Assembly: GCA_027493025.1 (NCBI GenBank) | Contig: JAPUDQ010000030.1 | Location: forward strand, 1 to 53,939 | Direction of reading: 5' to 3' | From: Candidatus Saccharimonadota bacterium | GTDB taxonomy: Bacteria > Patescibacteriota > Saccharimonadia > Saccharimonadales > Saccharimonadaceae | DNA: 53,939 nucleotides | Shown here: piece by piece, positions 47,678 through 53,939 of the stretch | How positions within the stretch are numbered: the stretch's first letter is position 1 | How the letters are laid out: each line of letters starts with the position of its first letter | The notes under the pieces: model-generated | The model's input: the letters and a program-made list of their open reading frames with translations, nothing else | Database searches by the model: none | Told to the model about the DNA's origin: nothing | Program-made: the position numbers and the translations under genes

Positions 47678-48397
47678 TTATGCAGCAAACTCTGCATTAT
47701 TATAGACGCTTGTTACATCATCGAGATCATCAAGAGCATCAAGTAGTTTAAATATCTTTGCCTCTATCTCCTCATCCACAACAGGAACTGTGTTGGTTGG
47801 AACGTATTGCAATCCGGCATCAATAACTTTCATCCCACCTGTTTGTAATGACTTTCGAACTTCATGAAGTTTTTTCATATCGGTATAGACGATTAATTCA
47901 TAGTTCTCGACTTTCGCATCCTCGACACCCGCATCAAGTACCGTCAGCAACATATCGTCAGGATTACCCTCAAGAGCAAGCACAATCACGCCTTGTCTTT
48001 TGAATTGAAACGCCACGCTCCCAGGCTCAGCAATCGAACCGCCATTTTTACTAAAGGTATGGCGTATTTCAGGATAGGTGCGGTTTTTATTATCAGTGGC
48101 TGCCTCAACGATAATTGCCGAACCGCCTGGACCATAACCTTCATAGAGTACTTCTTCAAGTTGAGCAGCTGATTTATCGGCTACACGATCAATCGCCCGT
48201 TGAATATTGTTCATCGGCATATTAGCTGCTTTAGCTTTTTCGATGGCAAGCGCAAGATTAGAATTTAGCACTGGATCCGTACCGCCACGTGCTGCAATGG
48301 CAATTTGATTACCAATTTTCGTAAACACAGCGCCACGCTTGGCATCTTTCGCACCTTTTTCACGTTTGATTGTTGACCATTTACTATGTCCTGACAT
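47678..48397 (-). CDS. yebC: YebC/PmpR-family protein
   Basis: The typical N-terminus GHSKWSTIKREKGAKDAKRG and the acidic later domains identify the family, linked to transcription control and to translation of proline-rich stretches. 239 aa is normal. TATAAT ends 7 nt before the ATG (leaderless). It is downstream of comEC by 15 nt and next to the ruv genes, a common linkage in bacteria. Confidence 0.95.
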   Translation of the reverse strand: MSGHSKWSTIKREKGAKDAKRGAVFTKIGNQIAIAARGGTDPVLNSNLALAIEKAKAANMPMNNIQRAIDRVADKSAAQLEEVLYEGYGPGGSAIIVEAATDNKNRTYPEIRHTFSKNGGSIAEPGSVAFQFKRQGVIVLALEGNPDDMLLTVLDAGVEDAKVENYELIVYTDMKKLHEVRKSLQTGGMKVIDAGLQYVPTNTVPVVDEEIEAKIFKLLDALDDLDDVTSVYNNAEFAA

Positions 48398-48412
48398 GTG
48401 TTCTATTATACC

Positions 48413-49870
48413 TTATTCAATCATACTTTGTGAACGAAAGTTATAGTGTGTTTTTCTGGTAAGTATCACTACACTCACCAGAATAATTCCGTATATACCC
48501 ATCATAACAGGAGCAGAAATCGCAACATCAATTTGCGCCCAAGACGGAGATGATAACCAACGCACAATTGCCACAAAATAACTTAGGATGATCTCCGCTA
48601 CAATACCCGCAAAGCCGCCAAGTACTGGAACAGCCATAGTCGTAATTCCAGCAATAAAAGTCACTGACATAGCGAGCGGAATAAATGGAGCGGTCACAAC
48701 ATTAGCCACCAGCGCTACTACCGACAGCTTACCAAACACCAACAAAATAAAGGGGAGGGTCATAATTTGCGCCGCCAATGACTCGATTGTTATTTGTAGC
48801 AATACCGGAGGCTGTGTATGTGTCGGTTTCATAAAAAGACGCAAGACCACAGGGCTAACGATAAGCACGCCAAAAAATGCAAGAAATGATAGCCACCATC
48901 CGATATCAGCCCACACATAACTCGGCTGCCATATCCCCGTCAGCGCTGCTACATACCCAATAAGAAGCAGTGGATGAAATCGTCGCCCATAATACCACAC
49001 TAGCAAACTCAGCCCCGCCACCAACCCCGCGCGCACCATAGAAGGGCTCGCGCCCGAAATAACAATAAAGCCAGCAATAAGCGCCGTTGAACTAGACGCC
49101 ACGGCGTATTTAGAATGTTTTTCGAATAGCCGTTTTGCAAGACGTACCAGTATCGTCAGATTATATCCACTCGCTACAATCAGATGTGTCAAACCGACGA
49201 TACGTAGTTGTTCATCGAGAGTAGGTGGCAAGGCGCTCTTTTGTCCCACGACAAATCCTAGGCCTAAACTCGCCGCTGGCTCCACCACGACACGCCGTAC
49301 CGCCTCTCCAAATTGATCGCGCAGTCGCAGCAGAGGATCGCGCGTTCGCTCCACCACGGCGATACTAGCGTAGCTCATAGATAGCTGATGTACTCCAAAT
49401 CCAGATTTTGCTTTACCGGACACCATCACCTGATCGTCTCGCGAAATACGTGACTCACTCGGCGTTGATACCCATATCGTACCAGGATATAACTTGCCAT
49501 CAATCATAATCGAACTAACAATCATGCGCATATCACCACGCGCAGTTATCGATGGATCTTCCGCTATTCTTCCGTGGAACTGCATTGACTTTCCGGAAAA
49601 TGATGCGAGCGGAGCAAGTGAATTCGCATACATCCCGCCTCGCGCTATCCCCAATACACCGCCTGCTACAATTACAAAAGCAACACTATACCAATAAAGC
49701 TTGGCTATACATAAAATAGCAATAACAATACTCACGACAATCAAAATAATCGGAATATTCCACACAAAAAACTGTGATCCATACAAGCCACCAACAATAC
49801 CCAAACATAACCAACCTAAACCATAGGAACTATGGAATTTTTTGTGGCGCCATGAACGAAATACGTGCAT
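48413..49870 (-). CDS. comEC: Competence channel protein ComEC (core only)
   Basis: Inner-membrane channel for single-stranded DNA in transformation. An OB-like DUF4131 region (about residues 70-140) is followed by the competence domain with many helices (GLTHLIVASGYNLTILV motif, ASPSMVRAG). At about 485 aa it lacks the C-terminal metallo-beta-lactamase nuclease domain of longer homologues. The start at 49870 is chosen because TATACT ends 9 nt before it; longer starts at 49894 and 49909 exist. With the pilus and recA genes this supports natural competence. Confidence 0.93.
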   Translation of the reverse strand: MHVFRSWRHKKFHSSYGLGWLCLGIVGGLYGSQFFVWNIPIILIVVSIVIAILCIAKLYWYSVAFVIVAGGVLGIARGGMYANSLAPLASFSGKSMQFHGRIAEDPSITARGDMRMIVSSIMIDGKLYPGTIWVSTPSESRISRDDQVMVSGKAKSGFGVHQLSMSYASIAVVERTRDPLLRLRDQFGEAVRRVVVEPAASLGLGFVVGQKSALPPTLDEQLRIVGLTHLIVASGYNLTILVRLAKRLFEKHSKYAVASSSTALIAGFIVISGASPSMVRAGLVAGLSLLVWYYGRRFHPLLLIGYVAALTGIWQPSYVWADIGWWLSFLAFFGVLIVSPVVLRLFMKPTHTQPPVLLQITIESLAAQIMTLPFILLVFGKLSVVALVANVVTAPFIPLAMSVTFIAGITTMAVPVLGGFAGIVAEIILSYFVAIVRWLSSPSWAQIDVAISAPVMMGIYGIILVSVVILTRKTHYNFRSQSMIE

Positions 49871-49952
49871 ATGCTCTGTAGTATACGCCTCCATAGAACA
49901 GTTAAACAATTCTGACTTGTAATCTATCGACGGCGTTCAAACACTCTTATCG

Positions 49953-49999
49953 CCTCCATAGAAAACATCCTACACGGGGTAGGATGTTTTCTATGGAGG
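49953..49999 (-). terminator. 21-bp palindrome ending the tRNA-Lys unit
   Basis: Arms 49953-49973 and 49979-49999 are perfectly complementary around a 5-nt loop. The inner part AAAACATCCTAC/GTAGGATGTTTT is a terminator; the outer part includes the CCA end of tRNA-Lys, so the hairpin could mask the 3' end until processed. Confidence 0.85.
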
Positions 50000-50070
50000 G
50001 TCCAGTGGGGCTTGAACCCACGACACCCTGCTTAAAAGGCAGGTGCTCTAACCAGCTGAGCTATGGACCC
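49994..50070 (-). tRNA. tRNA-Lys(TTT)
   Basis: Acceptor GGGTCCA/TGGACCC, anticodon stem CCTGC/GCAGG with loop CTTTTAA (anticodon TTT), T arm GTGGG/CCCAC, CCA encoded. The discriminator base is T, unusual for lysine tRNA. Confidence 0.94.
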
Positions 50071-50248
50071 GTATTGGGTATAAAAAACTGTAAGCTGCAA
50101 TCGTTCGGGTCTCAGCATACCTGAGAAAAGGCAGGGTCACGTTCCGCGACCCCGGCACATCGCGGCGATGAACATAGTTCATCCCGGATGATGCCCTTGC
50201 GGAGCGAAGACTTTCGCTCCTCACTCTAACCAGCTGAGCTATGGACCG
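50071..50248 (-). repeat. tRNA-Lys 5'-end mimic leader, interrupted by a 91-nt element
   Basis: A 24-bp exact copy of the tRNA 5' region (acceptor strand and D arm) lies at 50224-50247, 178 bp upstream of 50046-50069 in the tRNA. Beyond the 91-nt element the copy resumes with the anticodon-arm segment CCTGCCTTTT (50126-50135 on the tRNA strand), then CTCAGGTATGCTGAG hairpin. The promoter is upstream of the leader. Confidence 0.9.
50135..50225 (-). ncRNA. Conserved 91-nt structured element (copy 2)
   Basis: Gapless partner of the element at 27546-27636. Of 23 differences, 20 fall in ten base pairs that change on both sides, for example 4 of 8 pairs in the stem at 50201-50220 around its GACT (plus-strand) loop. 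The other three differences are in a bulge, a hairpin loop and an internal loop. It is inserted at the same point of the tRNA copy as in the proline case. Confidence 0.87.
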
Positions 50249-50282
50249 TGTACGATACACATGGTTTGTAAATCACCGCAAT

Positions 50283-50312
50283 AATATAGCATTTTATATC
50301 TGTTGTTGTCAA
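50283..50312 (-). promoter_or_regulatory. Promoter of the leader-tRNA-Lys unit
   Basis: On the minus strand TTGACA, 18-nt spacer, TATATT, about 35 nt before the leader. The -35 box overlaps the stop of the neighbouring membrane-protein gene. Confidence 0.8.
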
Positions 50313-50803
50313 TGTTTACTAGCTTTTTGATGCTTGGCGGCACTAGAGTGAATCATAAAGATGTCAACAAGTGCCAAAACGATACCACTAATAATTATGA
50401 AGCTTTGTCGATTCATTATCATGACCATTACATCGCGAGCTGCTCGATCAGCCGCGGGTGCCAATGTTGAAAATGGTCCTACAATGAGAGCAGTGCCAAA
50501 GATAGCAAATCCCACCGCACCGATCATACTACTGTGTCGACCTGTATATATCGGACCGCCCGCCAATAAAAATATCGCCGGAAGTACCGTAACAATAATA
50601 GCGGCGAGCGCCTGATAGCTATCGACACCAAATCCGATATGATACGTTCGCAGTTGTTCAGCAACAAAGCCCGCACTGTATTGGGCTAAAACCACACCTG
50701 CCGCCAAACCGAGCCCCAGCACACCGAATCGACGTTTTGTAATAAACGCCGCTAAAAATAATCCAATCGCAACTCCCACCAAAATCATAAGCGTCATACT
50801 CAC
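50309..50803 (-). CDS. Small polytopic membrane protein
   Basis: A 164-aa protein with about five hydrophobic segments and short charged loops; no family recognised. TATTAT ends 6 nt before the ATG (leaderless). It is on the same strand as, and upstream of, the tRNA-Lys unit and follows the rimK operon after 32 nt, so it may be read through from it. Confidence 0.75.
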   Translation of the reverse strand: MSMTLMILVGVAIGLFLAAFITKRRFGVLGLGLAAGVVLAQYSAGFVAEQLRTYHIGFGVDSYQALAAIIVTVLPAIFLLAGGPIYTGRHSSMIGAVGFAIFGTALIVGPFSTLAPAADRAARDVMVMIMNRQSFIIISGIVLALVDIFMIHSSAAKHQKASKH

Positions 50804-50835
50804 ATAATAGCATGCGCGCTAGCCACTACTTACTA

Positions 50836-51735
50836 CTACGCACCAATCTTATCTTTTTTGTTGCGACGTTTTGCATTCATTTCGACATAATCAATAATTT
50901 TGCTTGCTACATTTCTTCCCGTAACTTCCTCAATCCCTTCGAGTCCTGGCGAAGAATTTACTTCCAGCACGAGCGGCCCCCTATCACTTCTCATCAAATC
51001 AACACCACAAATCGGCAACCCCATGGCTTTTGCCGCCCGTAGTGCCACCCGTTTCTCTGCCTCATCTAATTTGATGGCTGTTCCTGATCCACCTTGATGA
51101 ATATTAGAACGAAAATCATCATCAAGACTCTGTCGTTTCATACTGGCTACAACGGTATTACCAACGACAAATGCTCGAATATCCGTACCTGCCGACTCTT
51201 TGATAAATTCTTGTATCAAAAAACTTGTATCATTGACATAAAACGCCTGAATTACAGATTTAGCAACTTTTTTGGTCTCAGCAAGAACCACGCCATTCCC
51301 TTGTGTCCCGGATGCCAGTTTAATGATAACTGGCATTTCAAGTCCACTAAGGAGCTCGTCAACACGGTCAGTCTCTCGAGAGAATATCGTCCGAGGAATA
51401 CCCACGCCAGCTTTACTAAGCAGCTGCAATGAACGTAATTTATCCCGAGTTCGCGTCAATGCAATTGATTTAACCGGCGTATATACCCCCATCATCTCAA
51501 ACTGTCGAATGATTGCCGCACCGTAGTTTGTCATTCCCGGCATAACCCGGGGGATAATTGCATCAAGATCATTGAGTACTGTTCCGCGATAATGTACGTC
51601 CGGCTGATCCTGTTGAATCTCAACGTAACACTCTGGGTATTTGACTGTCACGACTTCGTGGTCACGTCGCTCTGCTTCTTCACGCAATCTGCGAACTGTA
51701 TAGCCCGGTGTTCGGGTAATAATGCCTATCTTCAT
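50836..51735 (-). CDS. rimK: RimK, ATP-grasp glutamate ligase
   Basis: E. coli RimK adds glutamates to the C-terminus of ribosomal protein S6. This 299-aa protein follows the E. coli sequence closely by eye: VHYRG, IIPRVMPGMTNYG, LTRTRDKLRSLQLL, VIIKLASGTQGNGVVLAE, FRSNIHQGG and VLEVNSSPGLEGIE, including the ATP-grasp lysines and the Mg-binding Glu/Asn. It is the last gene of a four-gene operon with another ATP-grasp protein, a DUF1704 metallopeptidase and a 47-aa ORF. The target cannot be seen here; rpsF is outside the window. Confidence 0.93.
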   Translation of the reverse strand: MKIGIITRTPGYTVRRLREEAERRDHEVVTVKYPECYVEIQQDQPDVHYRGTVLNDLDAIIPRVMPGMTNYGAAIIRQFEMMGVYTPVKSIALTRTRDKLRSLQLLSKAGVGIPRTIFSRETDRVDELLSGLEMPVIIKLASGTQGNGVVLAETKKVAKSVIQAFYVNDTSFLIQEFIKESAGTDIRAFVVGNTVVASMKRQSLDDDFRSNIHQGGSGTAIKLDEAEKRVALRAAKAMGLPICGVDLMRSDRGPLVLEVNSSPGLEGIEEVTGRNVASKIIDYVEMNAKRRNKKDKIGA

Positions 51736-51736
51736 G

Positions 51737-52624
51737 TCAAATCATTTCTTCTAAAGTTTTTCTCAACATATCCATCTTGCTCGTCGCATCAGTACCAGAT
51801 GTTAATTGCGGGATCGCATTAACTTCTAGACAACTGTACTCAACGGGTGAATTGCGATCTGGTATCAGATCGATCCCAGCTAGTTCTCTGTGCATATTAT
51901 TACATATTTTTCGACACATTGTCAATATTTCAGTGCTCAAACTATCCAGTGACAGCCACGTAGCTATCCCGCCTTGTGAAGTATTATTTAGATGCGTCTC
52001 CGAAGACTGACGCGATCGTTTCATAACAAGTTTTGGTTCGCCACCGAAACATATTACTCTCAGATCATGATCGTTCGGTAAGAAGTCTTGCACTAATAAG
52101 TTCTGCTTGGCTTCGAGAATTTTTTGTCGCATAGTTTCGTCTTGTACCAAATAATTGAAACTCCCGCGACTTGCAGCTGGAGCTTTGGCGATACATGGTA
52201 GTGAAGCACTCTCAAGATGCCGCTTTGACAAAGAGAACGTTGTATGCGGCACGGGAATATTCTGAAGCGCGAGCTCAACCATACACGACAATTTTGTCAT
52301 CGATCGTTGAGTACCGATCTCTGAATTCCAAACTGGTATGCGTCGATGTTCCAAATATTTTGCAAACGAATAAGCGATATCACGATAGATACTTTTGTCA
52401 CCATTTTTATACCAGCCAAATGCAAGTACCAGATCAATAGATAATGTATCAAGGTTTGTATCACCACAAGATATTGAGACGTAGCCTGTCTGAATATCGA
52501 ACAGCATTTCCTCCCAATAAGCTAACTGAACTGCACTCTTGTCAGTCTGAATCGCTTGCGCAATCACCGCAGGATCATTTTTTGACCCAACGTCTTTACT
52601 GCCAATAACTAAAATGTTTTTCAT
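51737..52624 (-). CDS. Second ATP-grasp protein of the rimK operon
   Basis: A 295-aa ATP-grasp protein, divergent from RimK. Recognisable parts are SMTKLSCMVELALQNIPVPHT (pre-ATP-grasp helix), CIAKAPAASRGSFNYLV (lysine with a Gly-poor loop), LVQDFLPNDHDLRVICFGG, and the metal site YSCLEVNAIPQL. The N-terminal domain is unrelated to that of RimK, so it probably takes another substrate. It overlaps the DUF1704 gene by 4 nt and precedes rimK by 1 nt, so all are made together. Confidence 0.85.
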   Translation of the reverse strand: MKNILVIGSKDVGSKNDPAVIAQAIQTDKSAVQLAYWEEMLFDIQTGYVSISCGDTNLDTLSIDLVLAFGWYKNGDKSIYRDIAYSFAKYLEHRRIPVWNSEIGTQRSMTKLSCMVELALQNIPVPHTTFSLSKRHLESASLPCIAKAPAASRGSFNYLVQDETMRQKILEAKQNLLVQDFLPNDHDLRVICFGGEPKLVMKRSRQSSETHLNNTSQGGIATWLSLDSLSTEILTMCRKICNNMHRELAGIDLIPDRNSPVEYSCLEVNAIPQLTSGTDATSKMDMLRKTLEEMI

Positions 52625-53700
52625 AAAAGTTTTTTCCTCCCTTCGATTATATCGACAAAATCGTCATACGATGGAGTATCATCGATGCACCTTTGCCAAA
52701 CCTTCATGTTCCCTATAAAATAAATCGTATCTTTTAAATAGACAGACCCTGCGAGATTAGGAATACCACCACGAAAAACCCGCGCACATTCATCGAAGGC
52801 ATGTTCTTTCGCTGTGTTCTCTTTATATTTACCACGTATCACCATAAGCCTCCAAATGATCTCATACACCTCGCGAAACGTCCGCGGTTTGTCGAGTACT
52901 CCCCAGCCAAGCGCAGCTGCTACGTACCGATACGACCGTTTGGTAGTAAACTTTTGCTCTGATAGTTGTTCAAGCATTGTCGCGAAACCTTCGCTCTCCA
53001 AAAAATCATCGGCCACATTTCTTAAAGCATGGCCATAGACTTCATGAAGCACGATACTCCTGATGGCTTTTTGCGTACGCGGCGAATAGTCTGCACCTAT
53101 CACTATGGTTTTTTGAGCATGTATCGTGCGCGCAAAATGCGGGCCGCGTTGTTCTTGTATGGACCAGCCTTGTTTAACTAGTCCGGTAGCTATTAATGCT
53201 TTTTCAATAGCTTCATATAGGATAGGCGAATCCAGATCGTGCAGGGCAATATATCGTTCCAAATGCTCTTGCATTGTCTTGAATAGTTCAGATGACGGTT
53301 GCTGGATCGTATGATCTGGTGCTGGTAGCGCTACATTGTATTTGATATATTCCCATAAATATGACGTCTGATGAGTCACTTTTTGTTGAGTTCGATCCAA
53401 GATATAGCCTACATCACTCGGTCTTGGTATCTCATAGAGAGCGGCATTGGCTCGACGGAAATATCCTAAGTTGTTAGATGTTTGGTGTTGTCGTAACTGC
53501 AGTGACGCAAGAACCAGCTCGAGGTTTTGACGAGCCCGTTCATCTATAGTACTTTTTATACGACGTTCAATTTCACCTTCGGAAACGTCTTTGTATATAA
53601 ACTCAGGCTGCGCTACTACGCCACTAATAAAGCGGTGTTTCTCTGTGACCTTATTATCTATCCTAAAATACGTGTACGCTGAGGTAGGATATTGGCTCAT
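52621..53700 (-). CDS. DUF1704 metallopeptidase (MATCAP-like)
   Basis: A 359-aa protein of the DUF1704 family, named in bacteria after a QEGLA motif. The zinc site is HEVYGH (His219, Glu220, His224; HExxxH) with a third ligand region FLESEGFAT (Glu237). Eukaryotic relatives (MATCAP/TMCP) are carboxypeptidases that trim C-terminal tyrosine and glutamate from tubulin tails. No signal peptide, so it is cytoplasmic. Its start overlaps the stop of the 47-aa ORF (ATGA), and its end overlaps the ATP-grasp gene by 4 nt. Together with RimK it suggests a writer/eraser pair for C-terminal tails (inference). Confidence 0.88.
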   Translation of the reverse strand: MSQYPTSAYTYFRIDNKVTEKHRFISGVVAQPEFIYKDVSEGEIERRIKSTIDERARQNLELVLASLQLRQHQTSNNLGYFRRANAALYEIPRPSDVGYILDRTQQKVTHQTSYLWEYIKYNVALPAPDHTIQQPSSELFKTMQEHLERYIALHDLDSPILYEAIEKALIATGLVKQGWSIQEQRGPHFARTIHAQKTIVIGADYSPRTQKAIRSIVLHEVYGHALRNVADDFLESEGFATMLEQLSEQKFTTKRSYRYVAAALGWGVLDKPRTFREVYEIIWRLMVIRGKYKENTAKEHAFDECARVFRGGIPNLAGSVYLKDTIYFIGNMKVWQRCIDDTPSYDDFVDIIEGRKKLL

Positions 53701-53840
53701 ACATCACTACTATACGGAATCATACCAAATTTTTCCTGATTACCCTGGTGAGAGGCTAGAATCATACACAAATTTGCACGGTCTTCATCGATCTGCGGGT
53801 CAGTTCTAACTGGAAGTGATAGTCCTTCGCGCATGTACAT
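53697..53840 (-). CDS. 47-aa ORF leading the DUF1704-rimK operon
   Basis: A small reading frame (start MYMREGLSLPVRTDPQIDED, end MIPYSSDV) ends in an ATGA overlap with the DUF1704 gene and starts just after a -10 box. The position and coupling argue that it is translated. No family is recognised. It might be a regulator (in pseudomonads a small rimA gene leads rimABK), a substrate peptide, or only a leader ORF that couples translation. A second Met (53834) could be the true start. Confidence 0.6.
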   Translation of the reverse strand: MYMREGLSLPVRTDPQIDEDRANLCMILASHQGNQEKFGMIPYSSDV

Positions 53841-53849
53841 ATACTTCTA

Positions 53850-53855
53850 ACTATA
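53850..53855 (-). promoter_or_regulatory. Extended -10 of the DUF1704-rimK operon
   Basis: On the minus strand TGGTATAGT (TG, one base, TATAGT), about 9 nt before the first ATG of the 47-aa ORF; transcription should begin within a few bases of that codon. Confidence 0.6.
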
Positions 53856-53939
53856 CCAGCCCATTGTGTGAAATAAAATAAGCACGCATTAGATAAAAAA
53901 GAAAGCTACCCAAACCGCTCCGGTTAGATAGTAATTCGG

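Noticed and set aside
50071-50248. T-box riboswitch upstream of tRNA-Lys
   Set aside because: T-boxes precede synthetase or transporter genes and contain the AGGGTGGNACCGCG motif; neither applies.

Overview
The window looks like a chromosome segment of a Candidatus Saccharibacteria (TM7, Patescibacteria/CPR) genome. The basis is the gene mix: MurT/GatD, a MurB/MurA pair, a single sortase, an RNase Y, a compact type IV pilus locus, a short ComEC without a nuclease domain, a membrane-anchored ClpC-like ATPase, a lamin-tail surface protein and several RimK-like ATP-grasp proteins. UGA is used as an ordinary stop (for example in gatD-, RuvC- and RimK-neighbourhood genes), which argues against Gracilibacteria or Absconditabacteria. 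The lineage call is inference from gene content; no rRNA gene is present.

Layout. 0-2 kb: a serine recombinase that runs into the 3' end of tRNA-Arg(CCG). 2-8.4 kb: a membrane protein, tRNA-Arg(TCG), murB, glyA, an HTH-MurA fusion and a sortase. 8.5-10.1 kb: tRNA-His, a 28-aa basic protein, tRNA-Arg(TCT), an ATP-grasp gene and tRNA-Gly. 10.1-21.8 kb: envelope genes (GT2 + GtrA, a large membrane/PIG-L fusion, a ClpC-like ATPase pair, murT-gatD, an OpgC-like acyltransferase, two membrane proteins). 21.8-27.5 kb: an accessory island (C39-like protein, Fic protein, a REP-type transposase with inverted ends inserted into a peptidase-E-like gene, a conserved hypothetical and a second serine recombinase) that ends in tRNA-Pro. 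27.7-30.2 kb: rny, tsaB, tsaE. 30.3-43 kb: type IV pilus genes (pilB, pilC, three pilin-like surface proteins, pilA, pilM-N-O and a PilP-position gene), with recX/recA and another pilin-like gene. 43-50 kb: PH-domain protein, ruvB-ruvA-ruvC, a lamin-tail protein, yebC, comEC. 50-54 kb: tRNA-Lys, a membrane protein and an operon of a 47-aa ORF, a DUF1704 metallopeptidase, an ATP-grasp protein and RimK.

The most striking unexplained structure concerns tRNA genes. Five of the seven tRNA genes are preceded, in the same orientation, by a leader that begins with a second copy of the tRNA 5' end, 103-178 bp upstream. For tRNA-Pro and tRNA-Lys the copy is interrupted between D arm and anticodon arm by the same 91-nt element. 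The two copies align without gaps; they differ at 23 positions, and 20 of these fall in ten compensated base pairs while the other three are in loops or bulges. This is strong evidence for a conserved structured RNA. A G-U wobble puts it on the tRNA strand, and the tRNA-Lys unit has a promoter upstream of the leader and a terminator after the tRNA.

Other themes: (i) DNA uptake and recombination genes are clustered (pilus, comEC, recA/recX, ruvABC); (ii) RimK is co-encoded with a DUF1704 metallopeptidase, which could form a reversible C-terminal tail modification system analogous to RimB-RimK; (iii) many genes have a -10 box 6-9 nt before the ATG, implying leaderless mRNAs; (iv) both serine recombinases have C-termini encoded by antisense tRNA sequence.
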